DNA from: Effrenium voratum
Taxonomy: Eukaryota > Sar > Dinophyceae > Suessiales > Symbiodiniaceae
Length of the DNA: 64,000 bases
NCBI GenBank assembly: GCA_963377175.1
Contig: CAUJNA010003295.1
Coordinates: 191,501-255,500, forward strand
Direction of reading: 5' to 3'
A program made the translations under genes and the position numbers. Shown piece after piece: positions 16,405-24,894 of the stretch (position 1 is the first letter of the stretch; each line of letters begins with the position of its first letter). Under the pieces are notes generated by a model. The model was given only the letters and a program-made list of their open reading frames with translations, searched no databases and was not told the DNA's origin.

Positions 16405-18481
16405 ATGTCATTGTCAAAAACTATAAGAAATAACATCAGGTCATTAAATTCAAGAATTGATAGGTTGGCAGGCGATACCAGGGAAAAAGCCACCGAATTG
16501 AGAGATCTATATGAACAGCGAAAAGTTGCACAGTTTAGCACCGCATCAACTATTATTGATGGGTTTATCAATGCCACCACCCCAATGGGACAAAAGATAC
16601 GACGATGTGATCCAAAACAACCGTATAAATCTACCGTTGAATGTTAGGATGGAACAAAGCACTGTAACTAACATTGTAAAGCAGTCTAAGGCGAACGATG
16701 AGTCATGGACATTAGACGTCATGCTTTACCGCGAAGGTGTTAGGGAAGGTGACAACAAAAAGCCGGCTTTCACATACAAAACAGAATACGGAGAACTCAA
16801 ATATTACCCCATAACAAAGGACGGTAAGGAGAGAACATACACCGTTAACGCCAGCACAAATATAGACGAGTATGTAGGCAAACGAATTGTAAAAACCAAG
16901 GATTATGATCTATTCAGAAAGTTCATTGTAACACTTGCCCAAGATCCAGAATTTGAAACAATGCTAAATATTATGGGTGGGTATGTTGGCGTTGATCAGA
17001 AAAAAACAATCGAGATCAACAAGAAGAAGAGGTTAACCAAGAAGACTAACGCTGTGGCTTACAACGTAGAGACGGGGTATATTGACGCCTTGAAGATCTT
17101 GAGAGCCAGAAAGGTGGAAGGTGGACAGCCTAGTAATCCACGACAAGCCAACCTGAGAAGATCGGAAAACATCAGTATGTATAATACTTACATGTATACC
17201 GAATTGGATACATCGAAAGAAACATTTATGGAAGCAATCCAGAAAGGTAATTATGTAGACAATCAATGTTGGTTGAATACACTCACTGATTATTATAAAG
17301 ATACCCTAATGAACAACAAGAAGAAAGAACCAATGTCGCGAGGGATGATACTAAAACTAATAAATAAAACAGAACAGGAATTCACAGAGTCGGGGGCGTC
17401 AATTGATGACATGATCCCGGTATTTATAAAATACAGAATGCGTGTGAGAATAATAGACCAACTGGGCAAAATCATTTATTCTTATTCACCAGAGATGTTT
17501 GACCGCAACATCAGAGCCTTTTATGCAATGGTCAAAAATAATCATATCTACACACTGAATAATAATATTAAAAGATTGGAACAAAAACAAAATACTGATG
17601 ATGCATTTGTAGCAAGGGCACGACCCGACTATCATATAAGTGATAGAGAGAAGCCATCGATTTGCAAAATGTTTTCTACTATTGATGACATTTTTGAAAT
17701 GGTTAAGGCAACAATTGCGAACAGAACCGACAAACAGGAAAAGAACTTTTTAGATTTAGTTCATAGAGAGAATGATCTAAATAAATTATTTTGCGATTTC
17801 AAAAATATCGGGTATGAATGCAGGATTGTTCACAAAGCAGGGACTATTTCAGAATTGAGGGCGGACTTCAATAATGTATATTTAAATATTAGGTCACAGT
17901 GTCTGATAGACGACCAGATCAATAGTGACATCACAGTAGACAGAGAAACGGTTTACAACAATATGACTGAAGCGATGTTTACATTCAAAAAGAAATTATT
18001 CAATCCAAATCACAAGTCTTATTATAGTCCTACCCATATACAAGTTTTAAATAATTATAGAACCATCGTCCCACAAGGCGAGCTATTCAAGGGCTTGGAT
18101 AAATTGGATGCTCCAAAACAGGAGATCGACATGAACAAAGCGTTTACAGATGCATTTAATACGATTACCAGAATAGGAGTTTTTAATCAGTTTGACAATT
18201 GGAAAGCTTATAATAGTAAATGTAAGATCAAGGATGTAAATATATATTTGGTAAAAGCAGAACTGACACATCGCAATCTGTTTTTTAATAATGATACTAA
18301 TATAGTTTATGGTATGTTTCTTAAGCATTTTATGCCACTTGTTGCATCTGGCGAGTTGTCCATTACTCACTGCAAACAGCCCCATTTCATCCACAAGGTA
18401 GATAATAAAATGTTGGTTGAGGAACTCTGGGGAAAGCGAATAAGCGAAAATATTGAAGAAGACAAGGCAATTAAAAAATAA
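16405..18481 (+). pseudogene. PolB-like N-terminal part of polymerase-helicase, frame-broken
   Basis: The first ATG after the AT leader (16405) opens an 80-codon helical frame; a second frame from 16511 stays open to 18481. An indel near 16560-16590 would join them, though a separate small overlapping gene cannot be excluded. The long frame holds a Cys/His region (DNQCWLNTL at about 250-258, NNHIYTLN at about 343-350, numbering from 16511) reminiscent of OTU-like domains found with viral PolB, then a PolB-like palm start. Its end (EEDKAIKK, then stop) runs into the +1 frame, which continues with IANSIFGLLEKS, a motif-B-like sequence. Known PLVs, Tlr1 and transpovirons carry an SF1 helicase fused to an inactivated PolB; this gene fits that fusion. 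Confidence 0.7.
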
Positions 18482-20094
18482 TAGCCAACTCGATTTTTGG
18501 CTTGTTGGAAAAAAGTAAGAACAGCAGTCAGAGATCATTCGTTTTTAATGATCTCAATGAGGCGATCAGCCTTCAGGCAGATGCAGGGGGGAAGTTAAAC
18601 ATGATGAGCAGGAATACTGCCAAGTGGGTTGAAGAGTTTGATGATAATGGCATGTGGTGCCGTGATAGAGAAGTATCTGAACAAAACGACAATTTATATT
18701 ATATTCTGAATGTGGTTGATAGGTGCGAGTTGTCCAATGGGTTTCGTTTTATTAAAGAAATGCTATTGCAGTATCATAATTTCAAAATGCAATGTGCATA
18801 TCAAAAATTGACAGAGAACAATGTTAAGGTATTGAGTGTCAAATGCGACGCTTTTGTCGTGGACTGTTCGGGTTTTAATAAGTTTGGTTTGAGAACGACT
18901 CAGCAGTTGCTAGATTTTCACGATGGGATCGGTGGGTGGAAATTAGCCAAGACTCACGATGAGATCCATCATACAGGAAAGCAGTTGTATGAACAGAAGA
19001 AGTGTGAATATGTTGATATTGCGATTGTCAAACGTAAGACTTTACAGGTTGAAAACGAATGGGACCAAGAGGAATTAGTGAACATTGTCCAAGAGCATAA
19101 CCCAATCATGGTGAGAGCTGTATTTCCGGGCGGGGGGAAATCTACTATAGGGCGGTGCATGGAAACACTGAAGGGTAAACGAGTGTTGTTTGTCGTGCCA
19201 ACTAATTGTTTACTCCAAGAATGCGATGGTGAAGCTGTCACAGTCAATAAGTTTTTTGCCATCAGTGTTGGTGATGAGAAGATGGAAAAGTATGATCATT
19301 CTCCTTTTGATGTAATAGTGTTTGATGAGATCTTTTGTAATGATACTTATGTATTGTCAAGAATTCAGAAATTTACAGAAGATCATAAAGATAGTAAAAT
19401 TATCATCGGTGCCGGAGATACGGACCAGTTGCCAAGTATTACACCAATCACTAACACACAAAATTATAAAACATATTTGGATCAATGTATAGATAATATA
19501 TTTGGCTACAACATTTGGCTTTTTGAATGCAAGCGATTGAAGAATAAAGCCGACCGAGACAAACTCAAATGTATCAAGGAAGATATTTTTGCAAATAAAC
19601 TTCCATTCGTAGATATTATTCTTAAATATTTCAGATTTACAGATAAAGTTGAACTGTGTGAAAACAACATAGCATATACGAATGAAACTTGCAAGAAGGT
19701 ATCAAATGCGATTAGACAAATGAAAGGAATTGACGAAGAATATGTTATAGGCGATAAACTCATTTGTAGAAAGTATATGAGAACAAATCACACGACGTTT
19801 CACGTCAATATCAAATATGAAATTACAGGATTTGATGGTAACATTGTAACTCTTCAGAATGTGAAGACGAAAGAAGAACAAACGACTATGATATGGCACT
19901 TGCGATCTAATTTTATTTATGCTTATGCTTACACGTGTCATAGCAAACAGGGATGCAGTATTGATGACGATGTCGTGATATATGATTGGAATAAAAACTA
20001 CTGTGAGAGGGAGTGGTATTTTACTTGTATCACCAGAGCTAGAGATCTGAATCAAGTAATGTTTTACAAGTATGGTGATGACATACAGGTTTAA
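18476..20094 (+). CDS. Inactivated PolB C-part fused to SF1 helicase
   Basis: This frame has no ATG at its beginning (only a TTG at 18502) and directly continues the upstream PolB-like frame, so it is the second part of one gene. Residues (from 18502) ~75-145 form the end of a PolB-like palm; where active enzymes have the DTD of motif C it reads LSVKCDAFVVD, so catalytic Asp residues appear lost. From ~200 an SF1 helicase follows: Walker A AVFPGGGKST (206-215), Walker B VIVFDEIF (271-278), motif III GAGDTDQLPSI (303-313), and the UvrD-C-like AYTCHSKQG ... FTCITRARD (about 477-517). It should unwind DNA in element replication. An active polymerase must then come from elsewhere. Confidence 0.85.
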
Positions 20095-20102
20095 AGAATA
20101 GA

Positions 20103-20114
20103 TATCTTAAGATA
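20103..20114. terminator. 12-bp perfect palindrome after the helicase gene
   Basis: TATCTTAAGATA lies 9 bp past the helicase stop and 9 bp ahead of the next ATG. It is consistent with the 3'-end palindromes elsewhere in the element, but short. Confidence 0.35.
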
Positions 20115-20123
20115 AATAAGGAT

Positions 20124-20873
20124 ATGAATAAATATCAGAACGGAAAGATTTACAAAATCGTTGATGTATGCTATAGTAAAGCCTACATTGGTAGCACTTG
20201 CGAAGAGTTGAGTCAAAGGATGGCAAGACACCGATACATGTATAACCAACACATCAGTAGAGGCAAGGAAAGCTACAGAAGCGCTAACAGACTCTTTGAT
20301 GAGTTTGGTGTAGACAATTGCAAGATTGAACTTGTTGAAGAATATCCGTGCGCTAACCAGATGGAGTTACACAGAAGAGAGGGCTATCATATACAAAACA
20401 ACGACTGCGTTAACAAAATTGTAGCTGGAAGAAGTGACAAAGAATATCGCGATCAAAACGCCGACAGGGAAAAAGAAAGGCATAAAGACTATTACATGAA
20501 GAACCTAGACAAAATCAAAGCATACAGAGAAAGCAGAAAAGAGGAACACAGCGCCTACAACAAAGCATATAGAGAAGAAAACAAAGATAGGATCAACCAG
20601 CAACGCAAAGAATACAGACAGAACAACAAGGATACGATATCTGAAAGGAACAAACATTTTTATCAAAATAATCTAACAACATACAGAGAAAAGCGTAAGG
20701 AATATTATGAGAGGCAGAAAGAGAAACTGTTAGCTAAGACCGAGTGCCCTTGTGGTGGCACTTATGGACACAACACACGCGCGGCGCATTTTAAGACACA
20801 GATTCACCAGACCTACTTAGCAAAACAGCGAGAACAACCAGAGCAAGAACCACAAGTAGAACAAGAAAATTAA
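20124..20873 (+). CDS. GIY-YIG endonuclease with C-terminal zinc finger (copy 2)
   Basis: A 249-residue protein with the same plan as 5850-6512. GKIYKIVDV and KAYIGSTC (about 27-34) give the GIY-YIG strands, the Arg in LSQRMARHR and the Glu in HRREGYHIQ fit catalytic positions, and VNKIVAGR closes the domain near residue 95. A long run of Y/R/K/E/N-rich repeat helices follows (about 100-200), then CPCGG...H...H (about 212-230) and a Q/E/P-rich tail. It sits between helicase and integrase with short gaps (29 and 18 bp), so it is probably co-transcribed with replication genes. Having two diverged copies in one element suggests different targets. The frame is intact. Confidence 0.85.
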   Translation: MNKYQNGKIYKIVDVCYSKAYIGSTCEELSQRMARHRYMYNQHISRGKESYRSANRLFDEFGVDNCKIELVEEYPCANQMELHRREGYHIQNNDCVNKIVAGRSDKEYRDQNADREKERHKDYYMKNLDKIKAYRESRKEEHSAYNKAYREENKDRINQQRKEYRQNNKDTISERNKHFYQNNLTTYREKRKEYYERQKEKLLAKTECPCGGTYGHNTRAAHFKTQIHQTYLAKQREQPEQEPQVEQEN

Positions 20874-20891
20874 AATATCTTCTTTATTATA

Positions 20892-21812
20892 ATGAGTAGT
20901 TCTAACAAAGATGATATAATTTCCAATGTGTATTACGATCGTGCGGGGTTTGGTTCTTTAAAAACAACTCTAGTAGACAGTAAGAAAAAGGATCCTTCCA
21001 TCACAATGCAAGATGTTAAGGAGTGGTTTGAAGAGAATGTGCAAAGGAAAAAACAACTATCCGGATACAACTCATTCATCGCTCCACATGTTCTGTATGA
21101 ATTTCAGCTTGATTTGTTCTTTATTTCAAAAAATGATTTACAAACTCAAAAATTTAGTATAGGTTTAGTTCTTATTGATGTTTTCTCCCGTAAAGCCGCG
21201 GTGATGCCTATCATGTCAAAGCAACCTGCCGACATCACTGCTGGGATAATGGAAGGTTTGAACAAACTCGGGAAGCCCCACCTCATTTACTCTGATGACG
21301 AAGGGAGTCTTAACAATCAGGATCTTGTTGACTTTTTCAAGGATCAACAAATAGAGAATTACAAAACAAGAGGGCACCCTCATTTTGTTGAGCGCTTCAT
21401 CCGCACGTTCAAGGACATGCTTTTCAAGAGGGTTGATGCAGACGAGAAAAAGGGAAAGGTTAATATACAATGGGTTGATTATATCCCCGAGATCATGCTG
21501 ACATACAACAGTAAAATGGTTCATTCTGCCCACGATATGACTCCAAACGATGCCCACAAAAAGGGAAACCATCTTGAGGTCAAGATGAAGCTTGAGATGA
21601 ACAGAATCAAAACCCGTAAATATCCCCCTGTTAGGGTTGGCGATGAGGTCAAAATATACCGCAAAAAAGGGATCAGTGAGAAGGAGAGAACGAGTTCGTG
21701 GTCAGCAAACAAGTTTACAGTCGAAAGAATTGAGCGAAAATTAGGACAAGACTATTATTATGTCCAAGGTGTGACTCGCGCTTATTTGAGATCGGAAATT
21801 CTGAAGGTTTGA
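20892..21812 (+). CDS. Retroviral-type DDE integrase (rve)
   Basis: A 306-residue integrase of the polinton/Maverick type, which joins element ends to host DNA and makes 5-6 bp duplications. The core shows Asp74 in FQLDLFF, Asp135 (or 136) in IYSDDEG and Glu167 in HPHFVERFIRTFK, about 31 residues between the last two. The C-terminal region (about 245-306) reads VRVGDEVKIYRKKG...WSANKFTVERIE...YYVQG, an SH3/chromo-like DNA or chromatin reader. No N-terminal HHCC zinc motif is evident. Position next to the right terminal repeat fits polinton layouts. The frame is intact. GC content is higher than in the AT-rich left half. Confidence 0.9.
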   Translation: MSSSNKDDIISNVYYDRAGFGSLKTTLVDSKKKDPSITMQDVKEWFEENVQRKKQLSGYNSFIAPHVLYEFQLDLFFISKNDLQTQKFSIGLVLIDVFSRKAAVMPIMSKQPADITAGIMEGLNKLGKPHLIYSDDEGSLNNQDLVDFFKDQQIENYKTRGHPHFVERFIRTFKDMLFKRVDADEKKGKVNIQWVDYIPEIMLTYNSKMVHSAHDMTPNDAHKKGNHLEVKMKLEMNRIKTRKYPPVRVGDEVKIYRKKGISEKERTSSWSANKFTVERIERKLGQDYYYVQGVTRAYLRSEILKV

Positions 21813-21820
21813 ACATCTAG

Positions 21821-22198
21821 GGCAGTTGCTTTGGAAGTCTCGGGCAGTTGCTGTGGAAGGTTAGGGCAGTTGCTGTGGAAGGTTAGGGCAGTTGCTTCGG
21901 AAGTCTCGGGCAGTTGCTGTGGAAGGTTAGGGCCGTTGCTGTGGAAGGTTAGGGCAGTTGCTGTGGAAGGTTAGGGCAGTTGCTTTGGAAGTCTCGGGCA
22001 GTTGCTGTGGAAGGTTAGGGCAGTTGCTGTGGAAGGTTAGGGCAGTTGCTGTGGAAGGTTAGGGCAGTTGCTGTGGAAGGTTAGGGCAGTTGCTGTGGAA
22101 GGTTAGGGCAGTTGCTTTGGAAGTCTCGGGCAGTTGCTGTGGAAGGTTAGGGCCGTTGCTGTGGAAGGTTAGGGCAGTTGCTGTGGAAGGCAGTTGCT
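21821..22198. repeat. 22-bp minisatellite next to the right terminal repeat
   Basis: About 17 tandem 22-bp units starting 9 bp after the integrase stop. Two unit types alternate irregularly: a major one with core GCAGTTGCTGTGGAAGG followed by TTAG, and a minor one with GCAGTTGCTTTGGAAGT followed by CTCG. It is GC-richer than the surrounding element. No open frame of interest crosses it. Confidence 0.9.
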
Positions 22199-22265
22199 CA
22201 AGCTAGGCTTCTGAAAGCCTACAGGTATTTTGTTCCAGGATAATGACGTAATTTGAGTTAGCCCT
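22199..22265. other. Short unique spacer before the right TIR
   Basis: About 67 bp with a small AGGCTTCTGAAAGCCT hairpin near 22204-22220. Nothing else is seen in it. Confidence 0.4.
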
Positions 22266-22731
22266 TAGAATATTCCTTTTTCCATTGGTTAACCAACTTG
22301 AGGGCGAGAATTGATTGAAAAATGCTATTGTTTATTAGACAGTTTGAATTTATTCGTTTTGGTTAAGGGTTGCAGTTTGGATCATGAAGTGGAAAAATGA
22401 AATTTTGATGGTTGGAAGTTGAGGGTGAACATTTGTTAGTATGTGGATTGATTTTTTTGAGTGACATTTTTGAGGAGGTGTGAATTAGTATGTAGTTAGG
22501 ATTGTTGTTTTGAATGAGTGTAAGGGTTGGGTTAAAGGTTGGACAAATTATGCGAAAAATGAAGTTGATGATGAGAATACTGATTTTTCTCATGATTAAC
22601 TTAGTAGGTGTTTCAATTTGGAGGTTGAACATGGGGTGATTTGGTATGTGTGTTTAAAAAGTGCTCAAAAGTGTAGGGGGGGGTATAGGGCCAGGATGCC
22701 CCCATCTGGACGGGAGAGGCTTGCTCTAACT
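22266..22731. repeat. Right terminal inverted repeat of the PLV
   Basis: Reverse complement of 1644-2110 with about three substitutions in the outer ~450 bp. The outer end is CTTGCTCTAACT. The duplicated open frame here (22363-22632, minus) is longer than its left counterpart only because of an upstream ATG. Confidence 0.92.
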
Positions 22732-22736
22732 CCCCT
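22732..22736. repeat. Candidate target-site duplication, right copy (CCCCT)
   Basis: Identical to 1639-1643, directly outside the right inverted repeat, and likewise in a C-rich run. Confidence 0.45.
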
Positions 22737-24890
22737 TCCCCCCCCTCCCGGGACACGTCAATTACGTAGGGTTTAGATGGCCCGGAAATACACACACGGA
22801 CAACTAACAGTTCTGGCTCAGCATGCAGAACACGAAAGTACAATGCTACCACACAAAGCGGGGTGTTACATCCAATTAGGCGGCCCCATTGCAATGCGGA
22901 TCGCACGGCGATCGGACATGGTGGTGGCTCTAAGTTCCTGCATCTCGAAACAGCCAGTCTTCGCGAAGAAAAACAATACTTTCGCGAATCTGTCGCGGAT
23001 TCATCGCCGTGCACTCTCAATGAAAAAAGTACTTTCGCGAATCTGTCGCGGATTCATCGCCGTGCACTCTCAATTGCTACAGTCAGAAAGTCGCAACTTG
23101 TAAGTACAAGTGTAGTGCGCCAAATGCGCTTCCGCAACTCCAGCTATCAAGTCGCAACTTTTCAGCACAAGGGTAGTACACTAATTAATTGCACTTCCGC
23201 AGCCCCAGCTGGCAAGCCGCAACAGTACACGAAATGCACTTCCGCAGCTCCAGCTGGCAAGCCGCAACTGCTCAGTACCAAGTCAGTACACGAAATGCAC
23301 TTCCGCAGCTCCAGCTGGCAAGCCGCAACTGTTCAGTACCAAGTTACACTGACTAGCGTAGCGCTCAGAAAGTACCTCTCTGGCAATCGAAGCCTGCGTT
23401 TTCGCGCGGGCTTTCGCGGATCTTTCGCGAAAACTCACCCACATTTAGTAAAGCCACCCACAAAGAGCACACACACACACCCACACTTGGAGCACTAACC
23501 AGCCAAGCAGGGTATCAAACTGTAGCCTCACCAGGCTTGATCACCTACACGAGCAAGCCGAAAAAGCAAGACAGTATAGTTTTAATCAGCAATATAAAGA
23601 AGGAAGGCTCAACAGTAAAACAATACTGCTTTCACGTGTCACTGACTTACAAGCTACAGCTACGCAAAACGTTCGCGGAAACGTTACTCTCGCAACTCCA
23701 TCGTGAATCTTTCGCGGGGATCACTCCCCCTAAACAATGGGTGCGAACCAGAACAAGGAAAAAACTTGCCATTATTGTGGTCCAGTTGATTAACCAAGTG
23801 CCAACATTAGAGAAAGCTTTTCACAGACTTGGACAATCTTGAACTGTTTGACACGAGCAGGGGGCAGTCCCGCTCATGAGCCCGCTGCCAGTGAAGCTGC
23901 TCATGGGTTGGGAGGATGTCCGGACTGATCATCCGGACGTACCTGCTAAAAAATGTGGGTGTTGCAAGTCTTGCTTCCCGTTGTCAGGCAACAAGGCTAA
24001 AGATACTGTGTATTTTTTTAGGTGTCGTAGTTCCAGCCGGAGAAGCGCAATGTCACCGCGAAAACTTGAAAAAACGAAAAACTTGAAACACATGCAAAAC
24101 ACGAATACCAAAAACAACTAAAAAACACGAAAATTCGAAAACGTGAAAATTCGAAAAGCACGAAAATTGGAAAAACAAACTTCACATATGAAAACACAGT
24201 TTGCGCGAAAAAATGTGAAAACTCGAACACTCGAAGCTTTCCAATCCTTGCTCAAATTTCAGGCCCACCTCAAAATTCAAGAGCGTGACACCGAGCACAC
24301 AAAAAGGTCACTTAAAATCGATCCAGGGGGTTCCGTTTTGGTGCTTCCTGGCAAAAGCAAAGAACCCTACCGCCATCAGCTTTGCCATGGAACCAGAGAA
24401 ATGGCCCCGTTGTTGGGAGGGTACCACGGAGTTTCCCACCCTCTCCAAAGCCACAAGGAAAACCATATAGGAAATCGCTGGTGGCATTGCTCTGGTGACT
24501 GGGATTTACTGTAGAATGTTGACCCAGATTGATTCTGCTTGCTTGGCCGCCCCGCAAAAGACGCATCCAATTCGCATGCTTAGCAGCGCCATGGCCACGT
24601 ATCCTTCAACTGACCCTGGACAACCAGGCTGTTCTACTGGTTTTACATAAGGCGCTTTCCCCAGTGGCCGAGAGAGCGGTGTGTGCACTTGGGTCATACA
24701 AGTCCGCGAAGTGGATTTTGAAATCGAAAACGCGACAACGCGAAAACCGCGAAAACCGCGAAACTGTGAACGTGCGAAAACCCACGCCAGCGGTGAACAC
24801 CGTGAAAATGGAAACTTTCGCACGTTTCCTCAATGCCAACTTTCACGCGACAAAACAGTTTGAAAAGATGGCAAGCTTCTGTCTGTCCAT
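22737..24890. other. Host flank without supported genes
   Basis: GC-rich DNA with short tandem duplications. A ~53-bp unit containing TTCGCGAATCTGTCGCGG occurs twice at about 22978-23080. A ~60-bp unit containing CACTTCCGCAGCTCCAGC recurs about three to four times at 23120-23345. A/C-rich GAAAAC-type low-complexity DNA lies at about 24060-24240 and 24725-24785. The open frames crossing these are repeat-derived. Confidence 0.6.
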
Positions 24891-24894
24891 TCAT

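Larger units (their letters stand above)
1644..22731. mobile_element. Integrated polinton-like virus (PLV), 21.1 kb
   Basis: A complete element bounded by ~466-bp inverted repeats starting AG and ending CT, with a possible 5-bp direct duplication. Inside are the PLV/polinton hallmark genes: major capsid (9103-10686), penton/minor capsid (12244-13097), packaging ATPase (5048-5809), PolB-like/SF1 helicase fusion (16405-20094) and DDE integrase (20892-21812), plus two GIY-YIG proteins, a lipase, an S74 fibre and small zinc-finger proteins. The AT-rich composition contrasts with GC-rich flanks. No Ulp1-like maturation protease and no intact polymerase were seen. At least four genes carry frame-breaking changes, so this copy may not be productive as assembled. 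A polinton proper would carry an active protein-primed PolB; the fusion gene points to PLV instead. Confidence 0.9.

Noticed and set aside
18502..20094. An independent helicase gene starting at 18502
   Set aside because: The start would be TTG, and the first residues continue the PolB-like frame upstream; it is better read as one broken fusion gene.
21821..22198. Second CRISPR-like regular array
   Set aside because: Contiguous minisatellite with no spacers.
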